From the NCBI RefSeq assembly GCF_004352835.1, contig NZ_SJSB01000003.1, positions 1 to 64,000 of the forward strand: DNA of 64,000 bases, read 5' to 3'. The stretch is from Marinomonas flavescens. Its GTDB lineage: Bacteria > Pseudomonadota > Gammaproteobacteria > Pseudomonadales > Marinomonadaceae. This document shows positions 1 to 8,346 of the stretch, piece after piece. The position numbers were made by a program, and so were the translations under genes. The notes below the pieces were generated by a model. The model made no database searches, had not been told where the DNA came from, and saw only the letters and a program-made list of their open reading frames with translations. Positions within the stretch are counted from its first letter, which is position 1. Every line of letters begins with the position of its first letter.

Positions 1-120
1 TGGGACGAATAAACAATCGCCCAAGAAAGTGTCTAGGGTTCAAGCAACCAGCTATGATTTTCAAGGAATTATGCTTGGTTGCTTGAAATGAAAAGTGTCG
101 CACTTCGGACTTGAATTCAG
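1..120 (+). mobile_element. Right end of an IS30-family insertion sequence (cut by window start)
   Basis: Bases 3-86 encode the C-terminal end of an IS30-type transposase. They are followed by about 34 bp of non-coding DNA that ends near 115-120, where a hydrolase reading frame begins in mid-domain. The terminal sequence (GTGTCGCACTTC...TTGAATTC) resembles IS30-family ends as I remember them. The exact inverted repeat cannot be confirmed because the other end is outside the window. The element appears to have inserted into, or to flank, the hydrolase gene. Confidence 0.65.
3..86 (+). CDS. IS30-family transposase, C-terminal fragment (5' end outside window)
   Basis: Reading from base 3 gives a 27-residue tail ending in TGA at 84-86. 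It contains the stretch NNRPRKCLGF followed by KQPAMIF. The NNRPRK-LG(Y/F)-x-(T/Q)P pattern is the hallmark C-terminus of IS30-family DDE transposases, just after the catalytic glutamate helix. The rest of the protein lies before the window, so completeness and activity cannot be judged. The stop codon overlaps the right arm of a perfect 12-bp inverted repeat (39-50 with 76-87). Confidence 0.75.
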   Translation, partial: GRINNRPRKCLGFKQPAMIFKELCLVA

Positions 121-984
121 GTGTTTTATTTAGGTGAGCACTTAGCATCTAACGGGTACATAGTAGTGGGTATTGATCATACCGACTCAACAAATGCAGA
201 AGTCGATTTTAAATCATCCCCCTATTCAGGATTTCCAAGCACTCTAATAAACCGGTCTAGAGATCAAGAGTTCACTAAAAAGTATTTCAATCATAATAAA
301 ACATTTCTTTCAGGAGTACTTGATACACAGAAATCCGGTTTAATTGGATATTCTATGGGAGGGTATGGCGCTATAAAATCAGCAGGAGGTTGTTATCATT
401 TTAGCGATCAAAATATAAACAAATTTATGGGTGTTAAAGATATAAAAGTAGCCAATGATATTAAAAACCTTCTGAATAAATGCCCTTCTGAAAAACAGCG
501 TATGAGTCACTGGGATGCTGTGATAGCCATGGATCCATGGGGTGAGGCATATCGTTTGTTTTCACTGGATAGTTTGGCAAAAATAACAACGCCACTATTG
601 TATGTTGCTGGTGATCTTGATGATGTGGCTGACTATAAAAGTATTGTAAAACTGTATAATAATACTGGTTCTAAAAATACTTTCTTGCTGACCTATGAAA
701 ATGCTCGACATAATACTGCCCCTCATCCAGCGCCGGCTATAGCGTATAAAAATGCATTTGATTTAGGGCATTACGACGAACCCACTTGGGATACTCAAAA
801 ATTAAATACTATAAACAAACATTTTGCTTTAGCGATGATGGATTGCTACGTAAAAAATATCGCTAAACAGTGTAAATATTTATCACTACCTGAAAGATCT
901 AATGCAGATGAAGACCACCCATGGTTTGGTTTTGATAAGCGCTATTCTGTTGGTATGGAATGGAAAAGTAAGATGGGTCATTAA
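121..984 (+). pseudogene. Alpha/beta hydrolase (dienelactone hydrolase / PAF-acetylhydrolase-like), 5'-truncated
   Basis: The frame is open from 115, after TGA at 112-114, and the first possible start is GTG at 121. The 287 residues begin inside a hydrolase fold (EHLASNGYIVVGIDH). A nucleophile motif G-Y-S-M-G-G has Ser78, with likely acid Asp165-168 and His197 in ARHN, so the triad is present. The family normally has a signal peptide and an N-terminal strand with the oxyanion-hole HGxGG motif before this point; these are absent. The gene directly abuts the IS30 end, so truncation by insertion is the simplest reading. It is AT-rich compared with the core genes further right. It could still be expressed from an IS promoter, but is unlikely to fold normally. 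Confidence 0.65.
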
Positions 985-1083
985 GTTAACGCTTTGCCAA
1001 AAATATTTAAAATAAGCATGGATACTCTAATAAACCGCCATTCAGCTTGTTACATTTAACGAGACGATTGGCTAGATTTAGCT

Positions 1084-1138
1084 AGGACAGGCACCTTTAA
1101 AACCTATTAATAACAAAGAGTTGGGGGGTGCCTCTCCT
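1084..1138. repeat. 55-bp imperfect inverted repeat (REP/MITE-like)
   Basis: AGGACAGGCACC (1084-1095) faces GGTGCCTCTCCT (1127-1138), with 11 of 12 positions complementary around a 31-bp AT-rich spacer ending in a run of six G. This looks like a mobile REP-type or miniature element rather than a terminator, as no gene end needs one here. It lies just before a histone-deacetylase-like remnant and may mark the point where that gene was broken. Confidence 0.45.
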
Positions 1139-1143
1139 AATAA

Positions 1144-1281
1144 ACAGGTGTACAAGGTTTGCCAGTGGCGTGTGTGATTGGTGGTGGCTACGATCGACAA
1201 GAAGAGCGTGTCGCTTGGCGTCATAGTTTATTGCACCAAGCTGCAGATCGAGTTTGGAAAAAAAGATTTCTGTCATGCTAG
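1144..1281 (+). pseudogene. Histone deacetylase-family protein, C-terminal remnant
   Basis: The short open frame, bounded by TAA at 1141 and TAG at 1279, reads LPVACVIGGGYDRQ and later RHSLLHQAADRVW. Bacterial histone deacetylase / acetoin-utilisation (AcuC/AphA-like) proteins end with GIPVA-x-V-x-GGGY followed by a RH-x-L-x-x-AA helix, so this matches the last 40-45 residues of that family. No start, no metal-binding residues and no upstream continuation are present, so it is a relic. Antisense open frames over it are not considered genes. Confidence 0.5.
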
Positions 1282-1367
1282 TGGTGTTGGTATAAAGCGT
1301 ACTTTGAACAGGTCTGCATGAAGAAAGTGTCATTTGAAAGCAACGGCTGTGGACGATCGAGTTGTTC

Positions 1368-1577
1368 TTAGTTCATCGTGCGATATTTTAAAATAAGACT
1401 GATTATTTCATGATCACTGCTTGTTGATTCTAACGATTTATCAATGGATATTCTCTGTGGTAAATAAATATTAAACTTAGAACGCAACACCGCCGCCACC
1501 TGGCTATCAGCAGTCGGATCAAAATCTTTTCCAGCGAAGTTTTGAATTCGCTCAAAGATATAGTTTTTATCTTTCAT
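1368..1577 (-). CDS. Small hypothetical protein (69 aa)
   Basis: No family is recognised with confidence. The protein starts MKDKNYIF and contains FDPTADSQVAAVLRSKFN and a tail LILKYRTMN. It looks like a compact soluble alpha/beta protein without signal peptide or membrane segment. The start at 1577 is preferred because it has a weak AGAGAA upstream, whereas the longer option (1622) has no ribosome-binding site. The amphipathic, non-repetitive composition argues for a real gene, but it sits in a decayed region and may be a fragment. Confidence 0.45.
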   Translation of the reverse strand: MKDKNYIFERIQNFAGKDFDPTADSQVAAVLRSKFNIYLPQRISIDKSLESTSSDHEIISLILKYRTMN

Positions 1578-1622
1578 ATAAGGTATTTCTCTTGTTTGAC
1601 ATAAGGTTGTTGCTCCAATCAT

Positions 1623-2107
1623 AAATACAGTTAACGCCTTTCTAAGAAAGCGTCTTTGTAGTGTGGAGTTTTGGGATAAAGTAGCGAAGCGTATTCAGAA
1701 TGGAGTGTAGCAAACACCATCCTTTAGATATGTAGTTCTAATGTACAATATAGGAACGTCAACTACTATGATATACAGCAATGTATAGATCAACATCTTA
1801 CATCATAACACCGTCATCTGATTACTTTAATTTGATTAAAATTGGTATAGATAGGGTAAAAGATAAGGGAAGAGCGCTCAATAGTCTATTTAGTGGGTAA
1901 ATAACACCACAGCTACCTCAAAATTGTAACAAGCCCATGAGGCTTGGTGGTTTTTAGGTAAGATCAATTGGTGCTTTCGATGAGGTAGGCGGTGCTTTCG
2001 AAGGGAAGCCATGGTTGAGCTGGCGATGTGCCAGCAGTGTATAAAAGTCAGTGAATCCCAATTCTCCACCTTCTCGTTAAAGATTATTGACTAGGCTTTG
2101 AGTCGTT
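1623..2107. other. 485-bp intergenic region without a recognisable gene
   Basis: No convincing coding frame was found. It holds a small stem-loop, CAAGCC (1930-1935) with GGCTTG (1941-1946) followed by GTGGTTTTT, which could act as a plus-strand terminator. It also holds a direct repeat GGTGCTTTCGA at 1970-1980 and 1991-2001, and a short CTGGC/GCCAG hairpin around 2021-2035. The region looks like accumulated remnants between the IS-affected left end and marC. Confidence 0.4.
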
Positions 2108-2725
2108 TTAGCTCATGGCTTTGACTACTTCGGTAACGCCAGCAATTGCCATTTGCATGCCTATGACGGCCAGAATTAATCCCATTAGACGAGTGACGAT
2201 ATCGAGTCCGCTTTCTCCTATGAGTGCCAGAATACGTGAGCTGAACACAAAGCAGAAAAAAGTGATGATGCATAAAACGGCGAATACCGACAATGTTACT
2301 AATATGCCGGTTAAGCCGCCTGATGAGGAGTAATTCATTGCGGTAGCAATGGTGCCGGGGCCAGCAAGCAGTGGCACGGCCAAAGGTGATACGGCGATGT
2401 CTGCTTCTTCATGCTGTTCAGCGGAATGCATTTTAGAGGTGCGTCCATTAAGCATGTGATAGCCGACTAGAAACACCAGAATGCCCCCCGTTATCCTCAA
2501 TGCAGAAATGGTAATGCCAAATAAATGAAAGATGGCTTTGCCAAGTAGAGCAAAAGATAAGATGACGATAAATGTAATGATTAATGCTTTTGCGGCGATT
2601 TTGACTTGTTCGGCTTTGCTTTTGTCTCCGGCTAAGCCCGCGAAAGCTGCCGTGTTTGCGATCGGGTTCATTATGGCAAAAAAACCTAAAAAAACGGTGA
2701 TCATTTGCGTATACAGATCGCTCAT
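2108..2725 (-). CDS. MarC family inner-membrane protein
   Basis: The 205-residue, highly hydrophobic protein has about six membrane helices and the family signature FFAIMNPIANTAAF near residues 15-28. A second conserved glycine-rich stretch (LLAGPGTIATAMNY) lies near 117-130. Length and signatures fit the MarC/YchE/SnatA group of predicted amino-acid exporters. Specific substrates are not known for most members, and E. coli MarC is not required for multiple antibiotic resistance despite its name. It is transcribed alone toward the decayed left end; the next gene upstream (rluA) is on the same strand, about 125 bp away. Confidence 0.85.
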   Translation of the reverse strand: MSDLYTQMITVFLGFFAIMNPIANTAAFAGLAGDKSKAEQVKIAAKALIITFIVILSFALLGKAIFHLFGITISALRITGGILVFLVGYHMLNGRTSKMHSAEQHEEADIAVSPLAVPLLAGPGTIATAMNYSSSGGLTGILVTLSVFAVLCIITFFCFVFSSRILALIGESGLDIVTRLMGLILAVIGMQMAIAGVTEVVKAMS

Positions 2726-2849
2726 ATAGTTACTATTCCATTGATGGCGCTAACGCGCTTGTGAGTCAGTTGTGTTGCCATGTTACTACTAACCATTTGT
2801 CAGCCGCAATAAATAGCCTAGCGGTCATTCGCCTCGGCGGGTCAAAGGG

Positions 2850-3506
2850 TTAAAAAGGACAGGGTGCGACGAAGGCCAGCCATGCTTTTGTGAAAGGATG
2901 GCGAAACTCCAGTCGGTAGGCATGCAGTAGCAGGCGAGGATCGGCTTCGGTGTATTCTGGATCGTAGAATTCATCGCCGATGATGGAGTGACCAATGCTT
3001 TGCATGTGCACGCGAAGTTGATGGGAGCGGCCGGTGTAGGGGGTGAGCCGAATGCGGGTATTGTTGCCTTCGTAGGCAATGGGTTCCCAAAAGGTAATGG
3101 AGTCTTTACTCCACTCATCGGTGCAAATGATTTGTCTTGGTCGATTAGGCCAATCACAACGCAGTGGTTTACGAACTTCGCCCCGTTGGCCTAAAAGTTT
3201 ACCACGCAGTAATGCGCGGTATTCTTTTTTGACTTCTCGTTCACGAAAGTGGGCATTCATGCGCTTTTGGCATTCGTGGGTTTTGGCCACTAGGATCAAT
3301 CCTGAAGTGGCTTCGTCCAGACGATGAATGGTAAAGGCTTCACCGAAGTGTTGCTCAGCACGATACAAAATAGAGTCTTGCTTCTCTGGGCCGCGACCCG
3401 GTACAGATAAGCAATTCGCTGGTTTGTTGATCACGGCAAACCAGTCATCCTCATAGAGGATGTCTAGCGTGGCGTGTTGCATTCGTGTAGATGATGGCGT
3501 TAGCAC
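2850..3506 (-). CDS. rluA: Dual-specificity RNA pseudouridine synthase RluA (23S rRNA U746 / tRNA U32)
   Basis: The 218-residue RluA-family enzyme isomerises uridine in 23S rRNA and tRNA. The catalytic motif HRLDEATSG is at residues 61-69 with Asp64 as nucleophile. Further family motifs are NKPANCLSVPGRG near 28 and TGRSHQLRVHM near 158. There is no S4 domain, as in E. coli RluA (219 aa). It lies 6 bp after rapA, as in E. coli where rapA and rluA are also paired, which supports RluA over RluC/D. Met1 and an internal Met8 are both possible starts. Confidence 0.9.
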   Translation of the reverse strand: MLTPSSTRMQHATLDILYEDDWFAVINKPANCLSVPGRGPEKQDSILYRAEQHFGEAFTIHRLDEATSGLILVAKTHECQKRMNAHFREREVKKEYRALLRGKLLGQRGEVRKPLRCDWPNRPRQIICTDEWSKDSITFWEPIAYEGNNTRIRLTPYTGRSHQLRVHMQSIGHSIIGDEFYDPEYTEADPRLLLHAYRLEFRHPFTKAWLAFVAPCPF

Positions 3507-3512
3507 GAATGA

Positions 3513-6341
3513 CTATTCCGGTTTCGTGGTTAAAATGATTCGAATCGCATCCAGACGGATTTGATGCTCATCAATACGAACCAAGCCTTCTTGCATGTTG
3601 GTTTCTAGTAGCTGAATGTCTTCTTCAGAGATGGCTGAGTTGAACGTTTTAAGTTCACTTAAACGCTCAATTTCACTCTGACAACGATGTTGATAAGACG
3701 ATTTAGCCGCTTGAACAATCGGGCGAGCTTGGTCTTGCGCATTTAACTGATGAGTTTGTAATACTTCGATCAGATTTTTGCGTAAGGCGGCAACCCATTG
3801 TTCTGCAACGCGGTTCGGCACGCCTTTAAGTTTTTCCGCCCATTTGTCTGCAGTAAATTGCTGATGCAGAAATTTACCGTTGGAATCGGATAATTGCCAC
3901 ATTGGTGTCATCGGTAGAGATTGAGATAGCTTCAAGCGCGGGTGCGCAGTGGCTTCGATCACAAACATACTTTCGACCAGTACAGTGCCTTCTGGTAAAC
4001 CTGCGATCGGTAAGATAGCGGAGGTTAATCTACCAGAGTCAAAGCCTTGGACTTCATCCATTAGCATGGTGATCAGTGGGTGCTCCCAAGTGGCAAACGC
4101 AACATTTTCACGTTGGCTGGCTTGACGACGATCCAGCATGAGCATTTTGCCTTCTTCTTCAATACCAGGCAGTGCTTCTAGCATCATGTCAGTTGAGGGT
4201 TGAATGAACCAAGCGCTTTTATCTGGCGTGTCGTCCATGCATTCCGCGTGAATATTAAAGGCATGTGTCACGTCTTCAATATAGTTATGCAAACCTTGGG
4301 TCGCTTGTTCATTGATCAGATCGATCAGCTCGCGAGCACGCTCAGGGCGGCAAGAACTCATTTCGAGTAAGCGGTTACGACCTTCTTCCATTTGCTTAAG
4401 AAGGGCGGTGTGATACACATTCGCTTCTTCAAGTAAGTTGGTGTCGTCGTCTTGTCCATGCAAGTAGGCGTATAAACTATCGCGGAAGGCTTCTTCAACT
4501 TTATCGCCAGATCCAGTCGTACGGCAGAATGCATTAAGGGCATCGTGATACCAATGGAACAAGCGTTCTTGAACACTGTTTGATAAATACGGTACATGGA
4601 TTTGTACGTCTTCACGTTGTCCTAAGCGATCCAAACGACCAATACGTTGTTCTAATAAATCTGGATGCTCTGGTAAATCGTACATGACGATGTGATGGCT
4701 AAATTGGAAGTTACGACCTTCACTGCCAATTTCTGAACACACGAGAATCTGAGCGCCATCATCGTCAGCAAAGTAAGCGGCTGCACGATCACGATGGATT
4801 AAGGGCATTTGTTCGTGGAAATCGGCGCTTTGGAAACCCGCGAAGGTTAATTGGTCATTCAGCCATTGGGCCATATCCGCGGTATGACAAATAACCAGTA
4901 CTTTATCCGCTTGGCACTCAAGGAACTCTTTTAGCCAGCTCCAGCGTGGATCTTTTTCCCATAGACCATCCTGAATATCGGTTTCAGGTTGAACATGGTT
5001 GGTAGCAGATTCGAAAAATTCATTGTTCTCAAGTGGGTAGCTGTGCAGCTCTCGATTAGGGAAGCCACCAACTGCAGCACGGGTGTTACGGAACATTTCT
5101 CGGCCTGTACCATGACGGTCAATTAACCAACTGATCGCGTCTTTGGCGGCGCTGGCGCGTTGCTCTGGGGTGTTTGCAGAGAGTTGGGTAAACCATTCTT
5201 TGGCTGTGACTTCGTCTAGATAACTGCCAAAGGCATGTTCCCAATTGACGTTAGTCGTGTCGTTGTCTTCTTCGGTGAGAGGCAGTAATGCGTCCGCTAA
5301 TGTGGCCGCTTGTTTTAGTTCATTCTGCTGTGCTTGGTAACGCTCAAAATCGTGGTAACGGTCTGCATCTAGCAATTGTAAACGAGAGAAATGTTCGCGT
5401 TCGCCAGTTTGTTCTGGGGTGGCGCTGAGCAGCAATAAAGACTCAGATTGCGCTGCAAGGCGAGCCACAATTTGATAACCCATACTAGGTGTTTCAGGAT
5501 GCCATGTAAGGTGGTGAGCCTCATCGACGATAACCATATCCCATTCTGCTTCCAACATATGTTGTGCTGCTTTAGGGTGTTGGCTGGCCCAATCAATCGG
5601 TGCAATGACTAAAGGCTGCTGTTCAAATGGGTTGTCATCACCGTCCATGAAATCTTCATAGACCGCTTCACTGATCAAGCTAAATGGTTGGTGGAAACGA
5701 CGCAGCATCTCTACTAACCATTGGTGTTGTAGATTAGTTGGTGTCAGGATCAAGGCGCGTTTACAAAGGCCGTTTAGCAGACGTTGATGTAAGATCAAGC
5801 CAGCTTCTAGGGTTTTACCCATGCCAACTTCGTCACATAAAAGCGCGCGCGCTTGTGGGCGGTTGGCGATGTCGTGTGCCAAATAAATTTGGTGCGGTAA
5901 TAGCTCCGCCTTTAGTCCCATTAGTCCACGTACTTGAGACGCGGCATTTACCGCTTGATGTTCAAGAGTGTGGCGACGTAAGTCAAACCACATACGACGT
6001 GCAGGCGACAAGGCTAGAATGGAATCTAGTTCGTTTTTGTCGTTGCGAGGAAACTGAATAAGTGATTCTTCAAGCCAGTCGTCATCGTCGCTAATGCGAT
6101 ATTCGATGAGTCCATCAATCTCTTCTACTTCTAAGACGGTAAAGGTTTCGTCTCTGAAAGATAATTGGTCGCCAGGGGTAAGTGAACGGCGTACAAGACT
6201 GGTTTGGTCGTTTGAGTATTGGCGATCCGCTTCTGCATCAGGAAAATGCAATAAGAAGGATTTGTTTTGTTTTTCAATGATCATGCCGACGCCTAGATCA
6301 GGCTCGTTGCGGCTACTCCATCTTTGTCCAGTTTGGTACAT
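3513..6341 (-). CDS. rapA: RNA polymerase-associated protein RapA (SWI2/SNF2 ATPase)
   Basis: The 942 residues (E. coli 968) form a Swi2/Snf2-type ATPase that binds RNA polymerase and helps recycle it after transcription. The N-terminal Tudor-like region begins MYQTGQRWSS. The Walker A stretch DEVGMGKTLEAG is at about 170-181, the DEAHH box at 273-277, SATPEQ follows near 303, and the helicase C motif QRIGRLDRLGQ lies in the second RecA lobe. The gene sits 2 bp downstream of yigZ and 6 bp upstream of rluA, so the three probably form one transcript. Confidence 0.95.
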   Translation of the reverse strand: MYQTGQRWSSRNEPDLGVGMIIEKQNKSFLLHFPDAEADRQYSNDQTSLVRRSLTPGDQLSFRDETFTVLEVEEIDGLIEYRISDDDDWLEESLIQFPRNDKNELDSILALSPARRMWFDLRRHTLEHQAVNAASQVRGLMGLKAELLPHQIYLAHDIANRPQARALLCDEVGMGKTLEAGLILHQRLLNGLCKRALILTPTNLQHQWLVEMLRRFHQPFSLISEAVYEDFMDGDDNPFEQQPLVIAPIDWASQHPKAAQHMLEAEWDMVIVDEAHHLTWHPETPSMGYQIVARLAAQSESLLLLSATPEQTGEREHFSRLQLLDADRYHDFERYQAQQNELKQAATLADALLPLTEEDNDTTNVNWEHAFGSYLDEVTAKEWFTQLSANTPEQRASAAKDAISWLIDRHGTGREMFRNTRAAVGGFPNRELHSYPLENNEFFESATNHVQPETDIQDGLWEKDPRWSWLKEFLECQADKVLVICHTADMAQWLNDQLTFAGFQSADFHEQMPLIHRDRAAAYFADDDGAQILVCSEIGSEGRNFQFSHHIVMYDLPEHPDLLEQRIGRLDRLGQREDVQIHVPYLSNSVQERLFHWYHDALNAFCRTTGSGDKVEEAFRDSLYAYLHGQDDDTNLLEEANVYHTALLKQMEEGRNRLLEMSSCRPERARELIDLINEQATQGLHNYIEDVTHAFNIHAECMDDTPDKSAWFIQPSTDMMLEALPGIEEEGKMLMLDRRQASQRENVAFATWEHPLITMLMDEVQGFDSGRLTSAILPIAGLPEGTVLVESMFVIEATAHPRLKLSQSLPMTPMWQLSDSNGKFLHQQFTADKWAEKLKGVPNRVAEQWVAALRKNLIEVLQTHQLNAQDQARPIVQAAKSSYQHRCQSEIERLSELKTFNSAISEEDIQLLETNMQEGLVRIDEHQIRLDAIRIILTTKPE

Positions 6342-6343
6342 AG

Positions 6344-6961
6344 TTATACGTTGTCCGGTTCAATTAACGTTAAGCTGCCTTGGCATAAGTCAGTCAGTGC
6401 TTGTTTCTGCTCAGGCCAAGTGCGTTCTATAACAGCAAGATCAATGACAATGCTGTCGGTGTAAGTTTTATTGCTTATCTCAATGTCGCTGTGTTCGAGA
6501 AAGTATTCCACCTTGCCCAGTAAAGGATAGGTGATTGTTAACTCAACAGGGACTCTAGGATAAATATTTTCATATTCTGTTTGCGATAATGCTTCTTGTA
6601 CTGCTTGGCTATAGGCTCTTACTAAACCGCCTGCACCGAGTTTAATGCCGCCAAAATAGCGTGTCACAACGACGGTTGTTTCACCGAAATTAGAATGTTG
6701 TAACACATTCATCATGGGCTTTCCGGCAGTACCTTTTGGTTCGCCGTCATCACTTTGATCCCACAAATGAACATTGTCTGGTGCGCCAGCCACAAACGTC
6801 CAACAATTGTGATTGGCATCTGGGTAGCGTTCGCGCATCTCACCAATAAAGGCTTTTGCTGCATCTCGACCTTTAGTACGGCTCACGGTGGTAATGAACT
6901 GACTATTTTTGATTTCAAGATCAAAGCGTTGTGTGTGTGTTGGGCTTAAGTAGTAATCCAT
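6344..6961 (-). CDS. yigZ: YigZ / IMPACT family protein
   Basis: The 205-residue protein has the UPF0029 N-terminal domain with the signature DQSDDGEPKGTAGKPM and then VVVTRYFGGIKLGAGGL. These are characteristic of the YigZ/IMPACT family. A C-terminal ferredoxin-like domain (about 135-200) completes it. The molecular role in bacteria is not settled; the eukaryotic relative IMPACT modulates the kinase GCN2. It is the first gene of the probable yigZ-rapA-rluA unit, and the 66-bp gap to divergent rmuC must hold both promoters. Confidence 0.9.
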   Translation of the reverse strand: MDYYLSPTHTQRFDLEIKNSQFITTVSRTKGRDAAKAFIGEMRERYPDANHNCWTFVAGAPDNVHLWDQSDDGEPKGTAGKPMMNVLQHSNFGETTVVVTRYFGGIKLGAGGLVRAYSQAVQEALSQTEYENIYPRVPVELTITYPLLGKVEYFLEHSDIEISNKTYTDSIVIDLAVIERTWPEQKQALTDLCQGSLTLIEPDNV

Positions 6962-7027
6962 GTAAACTTATCAATTGAATTCAAGAGTGATTGATTTCAC
7001 TATAAAAAATAGCAGGTTTTAATTCAT

Positions 7028-8341
7028 ATGACAGATTGGCTTTCACAATCGGTTTGGGCGTTATCGGGCTTTTGTTTGGGCGCGATACTACTGTCTGGCC
7101 TTGCCGGGCTTATTGTACAGGCTATGCGACGCCAGTGGCACCTTACGCAAGAAAAAATGCAGCAACAAAATGAAGAGTTAACGCGTCTTGTTGAGCAATC
7201 TAAGGAACATATTCATTATCTTGAAAAAGAATCGATTACTTTAGAGCAGCAATTTGCCGCTGCGCAAAGTGTTTGGCAAGAAAAAGAAACCTTTTATCGA
7301 GAGCAGAAAAAGCAAAACGAAACGGAATTTAAACAAATGGCTCAGGACATTATGAGCCAACAAGGTCTGCAATTGGCAAAAGAAAATGAACGTCAGCTCG
7401 GAACTTTATTAACCCCACTTGGGAGTCAGATTCAGAAATTTCAAGAGAGCGTAGACAAAAGCTACCAAGAAGAAGCACGCGAGCGTTTTTCTTTGGTGAG
7501 AGAGATTAAAAGCTTACAGCAGTTGAATCAAAAAATCAGTGATGATGCGATGAGTTTGACGTCGGCTTTAAAAGGACAGAATAAGTTGCAAGGTGGCTGG
7601 GGCGAAGTGATCTTGGAGCGTATTCTTGAAAAATCTGGCCTGGAAAAGGGACGTGAATACGATATTCAAGTGTCGCTTCAAACCCAAGAAGGGCGTCGTT
7701 TGCAGCCTGACGTAGTGATTCATTTACCGGAAGGTAAGCAGATTGTAGTGGACTCTAAAATGGTTTTGGTCAGCTACTTGGCTTACATGGAAGCGGAGTC
7801 AGACGAGGCTAGAAATCGAGCGTTGAAACAGCACCTTGAAGCTGTTCGTCGTCATATGAAAGATTTAAGTGCGAAGTCTTATCATGATCTGCCTGGCATT
7901 ACTTCGTTGGACTTTGTGTTGTTGTTTATTCCTATCGAAGCGGCGTTTGGGCTTGCTCTACAGGCAGATAACGGCTTGTTTAGTGAAGCGTTTGAACACA
8001 ATATTATCATTGTCGGGCCATCTAATTTATTGGCTACGCTACGCACTATTCAAAACATTTGGCGTAACGAAAAACAGAGCCAAAATGCCATTGAAATTGC
8101 ACGCCAAGCAGGGGCCATGTACGACAAGTTTGCTGCGTTCGTTCAGGATATGGATGATATTGGGGGCAAATTAGACGCTGTCAGCCGTAGTCATGAGTCA
8201 GCGTTGAAAAAATTAAGTCAAGGCAGAGGGAATTTACTGTCGCGGGCTGAAAAGTTAAAGCAAATGGGCGCGAAAACGACGAAGGCATTACCGCAAGAGC
8301 GCCTACACGACGCCCTGAGCGATGAATTAGAGGATAACTAG
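7028..8341 (+). CDS. rmuC: DNA recombination protein RmuC
   Basis: The 437-residue protein has one N-terminal membrane helix (about 10-32) and a long coiled coil (about 35-110). The RmuC domain follows at about 130-400, with the nuclease-fold hallmarks GGWGEVILERILEKSGL near 188-204 and QPDVVIHLPEGKQIVVDSKM near 226-245. RmuC limits inversions between short inverted repeats and is predicted to belong to the PD-(D/E)XK nuclease group (established for the family). It ends 5 bp before the convergent CDF transporter gene. Confidence 0.92.
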   Translation: MTDWLSQSVWALSGFCLGAILLSGLAGLIVQAMRRQWHLTQEKMQQQNEELTRLVEQSKEHIHYLEKESITLEQQFAAAQSVWQEKETFYREQKKQNETEFKQMAQDIMSQQGLQLAKENERQLGTLLTPLGSQIQKFQESVDKSYQEEARERFSLVREIKSLQQLNQKISDDAMSLTSALKGQNKLQGGWGEVILERILEKSGLEKGREYDIQVSLQTQEGRRLQPDVVIHLPEGKQIVVDSKMVLVSYLAYMEAESDEARNRALKQHLEAVRRHMKDLSAKSYHDLPGITSLDFVLLFIPIEAAFGLALQADNGLFSEAFEHNIIIVGPSNLLATLRTIQNIWRNEKQSQNAIEIARQAGAMYDKFAAFVQDMDDIGGKLDAVSRSHESALKKLSQGRGNLLSRAEKLKQMGAKTTKALPQERLHDALSDELEDN

Positions 8342-8346
8342 GTTAT

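Noticed and set aside
39..87. Possible integron attC-like palindrome
   Set aside because: The bases lie within the transposase reading frame and lack the R'/R'' core sites; the IS30 explanation is better.
1097..1333. Minus-strand open frame of 78 codons over the deacetylase relic
   Set aside because: Lies antisense to a recognisable protein remnant and has no features of its own.
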